Shown here: piece by piece, positions 35,122 through 45,780 of the stretch
How positions within the stretch are numbered: the first letter of the stretch is position 1
How the letters are laid out: every line of letters begins with the position of its first letter
NCBI RefSeq assembly: GCF_020520425.1
Contig: NC_079487.1
Coordinates: forward strand, 13,191,501 to 13,255,500
Source: Spinacia oleracea
Taxonomy: Eukaryota; Streptophyta; Magnoliopsida; Caryophyllales; Amaranthaceae
Reading direction: 5' to 3'
DNA: 64,000 nt
Translations under genes and position numbers: made by a program
The notes under the pieces: generated by a model
Seen by the model: only the letters and a program-made list of their open reading frames with translations
Databases searched by the model: none
What the model was told of the DNA's origin: nothing

Positions 35122-36532
35122 TGAAGGAAATAATGCCCTTGGTCCAAGTATGCATTCTATGATATGTCTAATAAATGCGGTTCAGTATTAATTAACAAGT
35201 TAATAATTCAGTGAGATCAAGTGAGCTGAATGCCTAGCTAGAGGCCGCTTCAGTTCAAGTGGAATTAATGATATTAATCCACAGCTTACTCTTGACTGAA
35301 CCCGTAGGGTCACACAAATAGTACGTAAACGGATCAAGTATTTAATGGCATTAAATACTCCATCTATGAATATTCGGAATCGACGGATCTTGGTTTCAGT
35401 GGGAGCTGAGATCGTCACAAGCAAGAAATGAATACTCCGGAAACGATGATATTGCCGGAAACGGAAATATGGATCGTATCGGAAATATGAATATTATCCA
35501 AGTCGTAGATGTTTCCGGAAACGGAAACATGGTACGTATCGGAAAATATTATCGGAAATGGAAATATTGCCAGAATCGGAAATATTGCCGGAAACGGAAA
35601 TATTGTCAGAATCGGAAATATTATCGGAATCGGAAAATAATTCCGGAAACGGAAATATTAAATATTTGTTCGAAACGGAAATTAATTCCGGAATCGGAAA
35701 TATTAAATATTGTTCGTATCGGAAATGAATTCCGGAACAGGGAATTTAATCGGAAGCGTATCGTACGAATTAGCATCGGACGAGGCCTGCCGGACGAAGG
35801 CCCAGCACGAAGTTGGGCCATCGCCCAAGCAAGCCAAAATGCGCGCCCAACCAAACGCGCGCCCAGCCAAACGAGCGCCCAGCCAAGGCAGCGCCCAGGC
35901 CCACCGCAAGGCAGGCCCAGCGCGCGCCAAGGCCATGGCCTCGCTGCGTGGGCTGCTGCTCGCACGCACGCGCATGGGCGGCCCATCGTGGCTGCCGTGT
36001 GTGTGTGTGTGAGTTTGTGTTCATGCACGATTCCTAAAACGTGCAGAGTTCGGTTAATGATTAAATTCCTAATTCTATTTGATAAATTAATTAATTAGAG
36101 TTCTTGTAGAATTCTAGGTTTAATTAATTCGTATCCTAATAGGATTCCAATTCTCTTTCCATACCCCTATAAATATGTGGCCTGGGTTCACAATTTATAA
36201 CGAGTTTTAAAAAGTATTCAAAGTGAGTTTTTGAGAGAAAAATTCAGTCACACATCTTGCTCAAAAGTGCCGAAAATTCTAGTACCTTAAGGGCGATTCT
36301 AGTTGGTCAATCTTAAGGCGGATCCGGACGTGCTGTGGACTATCTACGGAGGGACGACACTTGGAGTCCTAAAGACTTGTTCTTGCTCGGTTCGGGCGCA
36401 GCTAGGGAGGGCACGCAACAAAGAGTATGCATCTAAATTATGCTATATGATTATGTGTAAATAATATGTATTCCTGGGTTAATGGTTGTTTCCGCATGAT
36501 TTATGTAATATCATATGTATCATAACCTAACA
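35122..36532 (+). repeat. Family-A 3' LTR, copy B
   Basis: 1411 bp, same ends as the 5' LTR, followed directly by GACTT. The TATA box is at 36168. Confidence 0.95.
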
Positions 36533-36558
36533 GACTTTTCCTCGAACTTTTCCTCAAC

Positions 36559-36763
36559 CGCCCCATCGGGCAAAATAATTTCGCCCGATCGGGCAAACCA
36601 CTCGCCTTCAGCGCCCGATCGGGCAGACCATCGCCCGACTCGGGCATTCCACTCGCCAGACCGCCCGATCGGGCATGCTGCGCCCGATCGGGCACAAAGA
36701 AGCTGCATTAATTTCATCCGTGCGCGCCCGATTGGGCGCACCTCGCCCGATTCGGATCGGGCG
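36559..36763. repeat. Internal palindrome cassette, distal (eight sites, some decayed)
   Basis: Eight CGCCCGATCGGGC-like sites lie in about 205 bp. They include three degenerate ones (CCCCATCGGGC, CGCCCGACTCGGGC, CGCCCGATTGGGCG) and an extended CGCCCGATTCGGATCGGGCG at 36744-36763. The order and orientation are the same as at 25928-26030. Without copy B the two cassettes would be about 530 bp apart. Confidence 0.9.
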
Positions 36764-37047
36764 GTTAGCAGCATGCTCGGCCTTGTACGTAATTTCACTT
36801 TCTCGAACTTGGAGCTTTAGGCCTGCACATTATTAAACACCCAAACAGCGTAATGCCCTTTTCTCGCCTCTCTAACACCAAAATCAATACTTAAACACAC
36901 TTAGGTATGGGAAATACTAACTAAACACACAAAAATAGAATCAAAAATCAAACTTATACTACTAAAGCGATAAAATAGGGGTTGCCTCCCGCAAAGCGCT
37001 GGTTTATTTCTAGGTCCCGCTCGACCTTGTTACCTCAGATATGCTGT

Positions 37048-38229
37048 CTATGAGGCGGAGGGGCTGAGGTAATGTACCTCAACAACTCCTACAGTAGCCC
37101 CATCATGGTACAACTTCAGACGTTGCCCGTTGACTTTAAATCGCTCACCATTATCATTCGCTACTTCAATAGATCCAAACTTGCTAACCGTGGTCACGGT
37201 GAACGGCCCAGACCACCTAGACTTGAGTTTTCCAGGAAATAACTTAAGCCTAGAGTTGAATAGTAGGACCTTGTCGCCCACCGTGAACTCTCTACGCAAA
37301 ATGCGATTATCGTGCCACTTCTTGGTCTTTTCCTTATAAATCCGGGCACTATCGTAAGCTTGCAGTCGGAGTTCATCGAGCTCACTCAATTGAAGTAACC
37401 ACTTCTCACCGGCTAACTTGGCATCCATGTTGAGCTGTTTGATTGCCCAATAAGCCTTGTACTCCATTTTTACTGGTAAGTGATACGCCTTGCCATACAC
37501 CAATCGATACGGGGAAGTACCAATGGGTGTCTTAAAGGCGGTTCTGTATGCCCATAGAGTATCATCCAACTTATCGCTCCAATCCTTCCTAGACTTTGCC
37601 ACCACTTTCTCAAGTATAGATTTGATCTCTCGGTTAGAGACCTCAACTTGCCCACTCGTCTGAGGGTGATAGGCTAGCCCAGTGCGGTGATAAACCCCAT
37701 ACTTGCGCAGGAGCGCATCTAGATGCTTTTCATGGAAGTGTGACCCTCCATCACTAATCAAAGCGCGCGGAACCCCGAATCTCGGAAAGATGATTTTCTT
37801 GAACAGAGAAATGACTATCTTTGCATCGTTGGTAGGTGAGGCAACGGCTTCCACCCACTTTGACACATAATCTACAACAACAAGGATATACAAGTTACCC
37901 TTGGACGATGGGAATGGTCCCATGTAATCAATTCCCCACACATCGAAAATCTCAACCTCAAGGATCCCGTTCTATGGCATCTCATACCTCCTCGAAATAG
38001 TGCCGGCCCTCTGGCACGCATCACAAGCCATAATAAAAGCCTGTGCATCCTTGAACATAGTAGGCCAGTAAAAAACACATTGTGATAGCTTAGCGTTTGT
38101 TTTAGACGGTCCATGGTGATCACCATAAAGTGAAGAATGACACCTACTGATAACACCTTGAACTTCCCATTCTGGAATACAACGCTTGTACAACCCTTCA
38201 GCAGTCTCACAAAACAAATAAGGGTCGTC
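37048..38229 (-). pseudogene. Athila-like integrase
   Basis: The HHCC zinc-binding domain lies in the 38217-37972 frame (HSSLYGDHHG...CDACQRAG). A TAG stop separates it from the catalytic core frame (37941-37048, 297 codons). The core keeps the D,D,E set: [16 protein letters not shown], and the glutamate in the [10 protein letters not shown] helix. The C-terminal WHD-type region with [19 protein letters not shown] is also present. Integrase would insert element cDNA into nuclear DNA. At least one further stop (TGA near 38230) separates it from RNase H. Confidence 0.9.
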
Positions 38230-39541
38230 TCAAACGTAGAACCGGACATCATGTAGGAATTTCTTCTTCTGTTGATATGTAAGATCGGCCGGAAGAATTC
38301 CCCCCACAATGTAGTTAGCAAAATCTGCGAACCATGGTGACTGACTGGCAAGTGCAAGTAAATGATCATCCGGAAATGAATCATCAATCGGTGTAGATCT
38401 TACCATCGTCATACCTCAATCTAGACAAGTGATATGCAACCACATTCTCAGCCCCTTTCTTGTCGCGGATCTCTAGATCAAACTCCTGTAGCAGTAGTAT
38501 CCATCGAATAAGCCTAGGATTGGCTTCCTTCTTAGAGAGCAGATACTTAAGGGCCGCATGGTCAGTATAGACTATCACCTTGGATCCAATCAGATAGGTG
38601 CGGAATTTATCCAAGGCATAGACTATGGCTAGAAGCTCCTTCTCAGTAGTAGCATAATTAACTTGAGCTTCATCTAAGGTCTTACTTGCATAATAGATGG
38701 CATGTAAAACCTTCTCCTTTCTCTGACCCAAAACTGCCCCAACTGCATAATCACTTGCATCACACATTATCTCGAACGGAAGATCCCATTCGGGAGAATG
38801 AATGATAGGAGCCGAAATCAGTGCATGTTTAATCCTATCAAAGGCCTCAAGACAAGCATCAGTTAACACAAACGGGGCATCCTTGAGGAGGAGCTGGGTA
38901 AGTGGTTTAACAATTTTAGAAAAATCCTTGATAAAGCGGCAATAAAATCCCGCATGACCAAGAAAACTTCTAACACCCTTCACATTAACTGGAGGGGGCA
39001 ATTGTTCAATCACTTGGACCTTAGCTCGATCCCCTTGAATGCCCTTATCAGATATCAAATGTCCCAAGACCACCCCTTCAGTAACCATGAAATGACACTT
39101 TTCCCAGTTCAAGACTAAATTACACTCTTCACATCTTTTCAAGACTTTAGTCAGATTTAGCAAGAAAGAATCAAAAGAAGTACCATAGACACTAAAATCG
39201 TCCATAAACACTTCCATGATAGACTCAATAAAATCAGAAAAGATACTCATCATGCAACGTTGGAAAGTAGCGGGTGCATTACACAGACCAAAAGGCATCC
39301 TACGATATGCAAAGGTACCATAGGGACAGGTGAAGGTGGTCTTTTCCTGGTCGTCTGGATGTATGGGAATTTGAAAGAAACCAGAATAACCGTCCAGATA
39401 ACAGAAAAAATTGTGACAGGCTAGCCTTTCTAACATTTGATCAATGAAGGGAAGGGGAAAATTGTCCTTTTTAGTAGCAACATTAAGACGCCTATAATCA
39501 ATGCACATGCGCCAACCTGTGACCACCCTAGTTGGTATCAA
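38230..39541 (-). pseudogene. Athila-like reverse transcriptase and RNase H
   Basis: The 385-codon frame contains MCIDYRRLN, the catalytic motif FMDD (residues 112-115), the thumb block VLGHLIS, and RNase H with [21 protein letters not shown] and [10 protein letters not shown]. All catalytic residues I can place are intact. It is offset by a frameshift at about 39540-39550 from the upstream gag-protease frame, and the fragment 38412-38230 continues it towards integrase. Confidence 0.92.
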
Positions 39542-41964
39542 CTCATTTTTTCATTTCTCACCACAGTTGTCCCCCCTTTCTTAGGCACTACCTGAACAGG
39601 ACTCACCCACTTAGAATCAGACACAGCATATACAATACCCGCATCAAGCAATTTCATAACTTCAGCTTTTACAACATCTTGCATGACAGGGTTCAAACGA
39701 CGCTGGGGTTGGATGCATGGTTTATGATTTTCATCTAGATGTATCCTATGCATACAAAAGTCAGGGGTAATACCCTTTAAATCATCAATACTGTACCCAA
39801 TGCCCTTTTTGTGCCTTTTCAACACAATAAGAAGTTGGGATAACTGGTCTGCATCAAGTGCAGTACTGACGATCACAGGGCAAAGTTGTTCATCATCTAA
39901 AAACGCATATTTAAGGTTAGCAGGAAGAGGCTTAAGTTCGGGTTTCTTTATCTCTTTAACAGAACAAACCGGCCGAACTAACCTCTTCAATTTGGTGCTC
40001 TCCGGCTCAGATTCTCCACCATTAAGAGCCAACTCTAGAGCATCCACTTCAGCACTCCAAGAACTGCTATCACTTGTAGAAGACTCACAACAAAGCACTG
40101 CCTCCAAGGGATCTCTTTCGAGAACTTGGGAGACGTTATCACGAGTAATAAAATCAACTACATCTATACGATAGCATTGTTCCTCCTCTAGCATGGGACT
40201 TTTTAAGGCACTATTCAGATTAAAAGTCACATTATCATCCCCAACAGACAAAGTCAATTTCCCACTTTTAACATCAATGACCGCCCCCGCCGTGTGAAGG
40301 AAGGGTCTACCTAAGATTATGGGAATTTGAGAATCCTCCTGCATGTCTAGTACTACAAAGTCTACAGGTATATAGAATTTACCTACTCTAACAAGGACGT
40401 CCTCTAAAACACCTAAGGGGTATTTGACATAACGGTCGGCCATTTGTAGAGTGATATTAGTAACCTTAAGCTCACCCATATTCAGTTTAGTACAGACAGA
40501 CAAAGGCATGACAGACACACTGGCACCTAAATCACATAAAGCCTTATCAATAAATACAGTGCCAATGTTACATGGGATGGAAAAACTCCCGGGGTCTTTA
40601 AGTTTAGGTGGAGACTTGTTTTGCAAATAAGCAATACATTCCTCAGCGAAAGCTACAGTCTCTACCTCACAAAAAGCACGTTTCCTGGTGAAAATATCTT
40701 TCATGAATTTAGCATAAGCGGGAACCTGTAAAATTAATTCAGTAAAAGGAACCGTTACCTGCAAATTTTTGACCACTTCCAAGAATCTGCCAAACTGCTT
40801 GTCTAGCTTATTCTTGAGTTGTCGGTTTGGGAAGGGGAGTGCAATAGGTGGTACTTGAATATCTGCCCCCTTCTTAACCTCAGTTGTAGCCTCATTCTCA
40901 TTGACTACCTTTTTAGCTTCCTTACCATCCATAACTATCTTCGGGATTTCCTCACTGACCAGATCACTAGAAGACACCCCAGAATCAACCTCAACCAGCA
41001 TAGAAGGACCATCATAATCCCTACCACTCCTCAATGTAATTGCATTAGCAGTCTCCCTATTTTCGGGCTGTGAAGGAAATTGGCCTGGTGGCCTCCCTGC
41101 AATAGTAGTAGCCATCTGTGCCAACTGTGTGTCAATGATCTTGTTGTGAGAAGTAAGAGCATCGATCTTTGCATCCTTTTCACTTAGAGATTTTTGCATT
41201 TGAAGCATCATGTTTCTCATCTCTACTAGCATAGGGTCAGGCTGTGTGGCTTGAGGTTGTGGTGGTGGAGGTGATGTGTGTTGTCTAGGGAACCCAGGTG
41301 GTCCACTAGACTGTTGGTTGTAGTTGTTCCGTGGTTGGTAAGATTGTTGATGTGGGGGTTGGTATGGCTGTTGTGGTGGATGTTGGACTTGGTGAGGGTT
41401 CTGGATATTGTTGCTCCTGTAGGATAGTAGAGGGTTGTTTTTGTAGCCCTCATTGTAAGAGTTGGAGAACGGGTTATTTTGTTTGTAGGATTGAAATGCA
41501 TTACACTGTTCAACAGAGCTCCTACAGTCCTGTGCATAATGACCAGACATTCCACAACTTTCACAAACAGTAGCAGGTTGGGCACTCATAGCAGCTACAC
41601 TAGCAGGTTGGGTAGGTTGAGCATTGGCTGCTTGCATATTTTCAAACTTATAGTGTAAAGCAGTCAATTGGGCAGTTAATTGTTCAATAGAATTTAAATC
41701 ATGCTTACCACCCCTATTAGATAGACCTCTAGGATTCCCATACTGGGCATTGTGAATGGCTATTTCCTCAATCACCTCCATAGCTCTAGGCACCTCAAGT
41801 TGCATGAACCTCCCACTGGCAGCCGAATCTAACAAACATCTAGGCTCATTGCCCAGACCATTATAAAACTGCTGAATCAAGAACCAGTCTTCCAAACCAT
41901 GGTGCGGGCATTCTCTTTGCAAATCCTTGAATCTCTCCCAGACCTCGAACAAACTCTCATCCAC
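39538..41964 (-). pseudogene. Athila-like gag C-terminal half, protease and start of RT
   Basis: An 808-codon frame begins within the gag capsid domain (CPHHGLEDWFLIQQFYNGL). It has a CCHC knuckle CESCGMSGHYAQDC (residues 134-147), a Q/P-rich spacer (190-245), and an aspartic protease with DLGAS (478-482) and IILGRPFL. It ends in the RT N-terminal region (KPCIQPQRRLNP, VVPKKGG). It is joined to the gag N-terminus by a TAG stop at about 41980 and leaves the RT frame by the frameshift near 39545. Confidence 0.92.
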
Positions 41965-41985
41965 TTGTTGTGAGATACCTAATAT

Positions 41986-42574
41986 CTAACCCCTCAGACG
42001 AGCTGTTTTCTCAGGTGGAAAATATTTAACATAAAAAGCAAGGGCCAAGGACTCCCAATTAGTGATTTTCAAAGCCGCCCGATTCAACCCATTAATCCAC
42101 AGTTTAGCTTTCCCACTCAAAGAGAACGGGAAAAGTATCTCCATAGTCTTCTCCGGAGTCAATCCCTTTTGCTTGATGGTGGAACAATATTGGATGAAGG
42201 ACTGAATGTGAAGATTCGGATCTTCACCTGGTTCCCCCACCGTACCGGCGTCTCTCAATCATGTTAATAAATGCAGGCTCAATCTTGAAGGTCTCAGCTG
42301 CAATAGAAGGCATGATCGCCTTTGGTAGCACGGAGAGACTTGGCTTAGAATAGTCTGTAAGCCGTGGGGTAGGTGGCGGTAGCAGATTTTCGTCACCCAT
42401 CTCTATCTCTGAAACTGAATCTGTATATGAAGGAAAAAGATCGCCAATATTATGGTCAGAATCAGAGTAATTCCCACACTGTGCAATGAAAGTTCTTCGT
42501 CTACGAAAGGTTCTTTCGGGCTCAGGATCGAATGGAGTAAGATTACTAGTACCTACGGTCCTGGGCATAGACAA
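41986..42574 (-). pseudogene. Athila-like gag N-terminal part
   Basis: Two overlapping frames (42574-42224 and 42258-41986) together cover the gag start. The first begins with ATG just downstream of the primer site and is acidic. The second carries the retrotransposon gag core (EDPNLHIQSFIQYC, LFPFSLSGKAKLW, YFPPEKTARLR). They are offset by a frameshift at about 42240. Confidence 0.88.
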
Positions 42575-42679
42575 AGACTACAAAACAATGTGAGATCCGG
42601 TCTCAAGGAACGTGAGTTCCTTGAGTAGTAACAAACAATAATCTAGGATAAGCAATCAACAACAGAAAATAAAACCGTC

Positions 42680-42697
42680 TCCCCGGCAACGGCGCCA
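42680..42697 (-). promoter_or_regulatory. Primer binding site, Asp tRNA
   Basis: The minus strand reads TGGCGCCGTTGCCGGGGA starting five bases after the 5' LTR. It is exactly complementary to the 3' end of plant tRNA-Asp, the primer typical of Athila elements. Confidence 0.93.
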
Positions 42698-43516
42698 AAT
42701 TTTGACAGGCTAAAGTCGTATCACCTAATCAAAAATAACCTAAGGTCCACTAGCTAGGTAGCAAGGGAAGTCAGGATCGAATCCACAGGGAGACAGGCGT
42801 TCTTTCTATTATTAATTAATTAAACTAAACTATTGGGAACAAGATTGGGTTGATTGTTTGTAAACTAAGACTACGAATGATAATTAAATAAGTATGAATC
42901 AATATATTAAGGAAATCTAGGGAATAGGTTCACCAGCAATTAACAATCCAGGACAATGAACAATCACGATAATCAACAAAGTAATTAATTAGACTAGCAT
43001 GCTCTCTCGAATCGATACTAGTCATAGACTTAGAATTAACGGGCTCTCGCTACTTATTAATCCCAATTCTACCTATTGACACAAGCCTAAACATCAAATT
43101 GCATCTCTCGAATTTTAACTTGATATTGCATAACTACACAATTAAACCTGCGCAAATCTAATTGAATAGTGGAATAAACCAATCAATAGGAATCAATCAC
43201 AATATCAATAATCACAATTATTCAAAGTCCCATCATATTAATTCATGGATCCCCAAACCCTAGAAATTAAACTACTCAAGCATGTTGACAATAAACAAGG
43301 CAATTAGCATAATTGAAAACATAATTAAAGCAAAAGAAATGAATAAAATAAAGAATAATACCTAGTTGAAGAACAATGGAATAATAAAGTTTGAACTTTT
43401 GATTGGAAATAAAACTAAGTGTTTGGGATAAATTAGAGAGAAAACTAAGCTTAGGAAAATAAACTAAGTGTTTGATACTAGAGAATAAGGTGTCTCTAAA
43501 AATATAAGGGGCTAGT

Positions 43517-43523
43517 ATTTATA
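43517..43523 (-). promoter_or_regulatory. Athila-like 5' LTR TATA box
   Basis: TATAAAT on the minus strand. It is the likely promoter for gag-pol, with transcription starting some 30 bp further on (towards lower coordinates). Confidence 0.65.
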
Positions 43524-43588
43524 GTTTGCCCAAAATACAAGCCAAAAAACGGAAAGAAAACTCGCGCATAAGTGCAGGAGGTTGCCGT

Positions 43589-43745
43589 CGCCCGATCGGG
43601 CGTCGCTTCGCCCGATCGGGCGATGCACTCGATAGTCGGCCCGATCGGGCCAAAATCCGCCCGATCGGGCGGTTTGCGAACTCTCCACATAAGCTTCCGG
43701 ATGACAGCCGATCCGGATCGGGGGAGCTACGCCCGATCGGGCGCG
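43589..43745. repeat. Palindrome cassette in 5' LTR (six sites, two damaged)
   Basis: Same layout as 22094-22250. The first site is restored here (CGCCCGATCGGGCG, against ACCCGATCGGGCG in the 3' LTR). The extended site is damaged to AGCCGATCCGGATCGGGGG. Confidence 0.9.
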
Positions 43746-44157
43746 CGTTGATGAGTCTAAATTGCTTCAATTCCGCCCGATGGTTGCATTTCCCCATCAG
43801 CTTCCAGGGCGATTTGCAATCTTCAATATAGCTCGCCCATATCACTGAGTCTAACTCTCGGGGCTCAACCATAAGCATCCAAGGCTCCCGAAAGTCGACG
43901 ATGGAGGTCCCGAACTTCCTCGGGCTCATATAGTGGCCTATATCAACATGAAACGGGTCTAAAAAGACCAATTTCTCATAATCAAACCTGAAACTCAAGG
44001 CACACTCAATAACACACATTAGTACTAGAAACGACTCCTAAGAGCACGTTTGACACATAAAAAGTACTAAGGAACGGGGGTGAAACACTATATAAAACGC
44101 ACATATCAGACGGCCCGATAAGGAAAACAGGTCAAGTATTCCGGGATGGAGGGAGTA

Positions 44158-44801
44158 GCTCTTAAGGAGAGAGAAAAAGTAAAAGATGGCTCTTAGGTGA
44201 GCAATGAGAGACTGTTAATTAGAGTTTGCAAGAGAAAATTCAGAAATAAAAGCTAGCTTTTACAAAAAAGAGCTAGTGCCACATCATTTTTTCATAACAA
44301 TAAAATAAATAAAGGAGGGTAAGAGAACGTAAGAGCTAGTGTTTTTGGAAGAAACTCTTATTTGGATTTGGTGCAATAGTACATAGGTGTCATATGAGAG
44401 AGATTAAGAATCCCAAATAAGAGTCTTGTTGCTCTTACTATCTTAGATCTTTGGCCTTTATTTTGTTTATCTCTTTTTCATTTAGTTCACTAAAAGTAAG
44501 TAGACTTTTAGAATCAGATATTTAGATTTTAATTTATTATAAAGCATTTATAAAAGGTGCGGGTGGATGGATGGATCGGGTGACGGGTCAGATTTAAGTC
44601 AACCCGAATCTGATCTAATCCATCACCCAATTCACCCGTCAACCGATTGAAATCCGCTTCTTTTAGGGTTTTCATCCATATAATTTGGTCAGGTGATTCG
44701 GACATTCATCGGGTCAGGGTGAAATTGCTTGCCCTAGGTTAGGGGACGCAATGTGGTCCCGATGAGTTTTTTTTTAAGTTTTTCTGCATCTGTCTAGAAA
44801 A
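44158..44801. other. Intergenic between MITE and Helitron; inverted repeat only
   Basis: AT-rich, no ORF. An inverted repeat, CTCTTATTTGGATTT near 44365 and AATCCCAAATAAGAG near 44410, could form a hairpin and may mark an old MITE end. CTCTTA and TAAGAG motifs recur, also just left of the nest at 20911. Confidence 0.45.
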
Positions 44802-45076
44802 TCTCTATTATATAAGCCAACTCCTGAGGGCTTTTTAGTAACTTAACTTTTCGTGTCCCCCAATAAATTTACAATAACACCCCTCACTGTTTAACCGTGT
44901 ATGCCCGACCCATCAAATTTCTAACGCCCAAAACGAAATTAATATTAAAAAAAAAACCGCTCTCCCAATTTAATTAGTAGCCGAAACTTACGAATTCCAC
45001 AAATAATAAACACTGGAAAACCAATCAGTGAGAAAATCTCATAAAACCTTTGAATCTCTCTCTCCAAAAATTCAAA

Positions 45077-45260
45077 AACCCTCATTCAATCACCCCTAAA
45101 TCGCAGGATTTGGTAAACCCTCATTCAATCACCCCTAAATCGCAGGATTTGGTAAACCCTCATTCAATCACCCCTAAATCGCTCATTCAATCATCCCTCA
45201 TTCAATCGTTATTGAAATCCCTCATTCAATCACCCCTAAATCGCAGGATTTCGTAAACCC
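45077..45260. repeat. 39-bp tandem repeat
   Basis: Units of ACCCTCATTCAATCACCCC followed by TAAATCGCAGGATTTGGTAA are repeated two full times, then in broken form, then once more. It lies in what looks like a captured 5' leader near the Helitron start. Confidence 0.9.
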
Positions 45261-45780
45261 TAGCCGAAAATTTCTGCTACTTCAATTGTATTGCAATTTT
45301 TAAATTCCAACTTCAAGCTGGCATATCGATTTCAAGCATATTCAAAAAATTGCGGTCCCAGATAATTTTCGTATTCGATGGAGAAATTGGAGATGCGCAG
45401 CTGTTTCTTCACCAACGGGGTCCACCGGAGACTCTGATTTTCCGACGACGAGGAAGCAGTGGCGCAATCAGTTAATATTGTAAGCTTTATTTTCTGTAAT
45501 TTGAATGAAACTTTCGAATCTCTCTCCAAAATCACCTGATTTGTTTTTCCCAAATTTGAAATCTAAATTCTTCGAACTTACTTCCAATTTACTCAGCAAT
45601 TCAACCAAACACTTAAAAATTAAGTTTAATATTAACCTATTTGTTTAATTACGAAATTGTGCACAAAATTTGACGAAAATGAAAGAGAAAACGGTTATTG
45701 CATTACCTACGCCTTGCAATCTTGCGCAGAATTATCAATCTCTGTTTCTTTAAAAAATGGGTGTTGAATTAAATTTGCAG

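Larger units (their letters stand above)
26085..36532 (+). mobile_element. Family-A non-autonomous LTR retrotransposon, copy B, complete
   Basis: The 10448-bp element has near-identical TG...CA LTRs (26085-27490 and 35122-36532) and a perfect target duplication GACTT (26080-26084 and 36533-36537). It also has a Met-type primer site and a purine tract. The interior has no intact gene, only a GC-rich tandem array and decayed Copia gag/pol sequence. It fits the large non-autonomous (LARD-like) class. Ends and 3' noncoding region match coding copy C, which suggests that proteins from that family mobilised it. It is the youngest layer of the nest. Confidence 0.95.
21207..44108 (-). mobile_element. 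Athila-like Gypsy (Ty3) retrotransposon with envelope-like ORF
   Basis: TG...CA LTRs of about 1.4 kb (5' at 42703-44108, 3' at 21207-22613 on the minus strand) flank a tRNA-Asp primer site, gag, protease, RT, RNase H, integrase, an envelope-like ORF and a polypurine tract, in that order. Target duplication GACGG is perfect (21202-21206 and 44109-44113). Family-A copy B (26085-36532) is nested between integrase and the envelope-like ORF. Without it the element is about 12.4 kb, normal for the Athila lineage. Gag-pol has a few stops and frameshifts, so this copy is non-functional though young. Confidence 0.95.
42703..44108 (-). repeat. Athila-like 5' LTR
   Basis: 1406 bp on the minus strand, TGATATG...CCTGTCA, with GACGG at its outer edge. 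It contains the promoter TATA box (43517-43523) and palindrome cassette (43589-43745). Confidence 0.95.
20921..44155. mobile_element. Stowaway MITE (Tc1/mariner type), split by the Athila-like element
   Basis: The left end CTCCCTCCGTCCCGGAATAC at 20921 and the inverted right end CTCCCTCCATCCCGGAATAC, ending at 44155, form Stowaway termini flanked by TA (20919-20920 and 44156-44157). Removing the Gypsy element leaves about 328 bp: 286 bp on the left (20921-21206) and 42 bp on the right (44114-44155). No coding capacity. The MITE is therefore older than the Gypsy insertion. Confidence 0.92.

Noticed and set aside
37130..41585. Plus-strand and alternate-frame ORFs across the Athila-like pol
   Set aside because: They are shadows of the minus-strand gag-pol frames and have no independent motifs.
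45077..45260. Possible CRISPR-like repeat array
   Set aside because: Units are directly adjacent without unique spacers, and the DNA is plant nuclear. It is a minisatellite.
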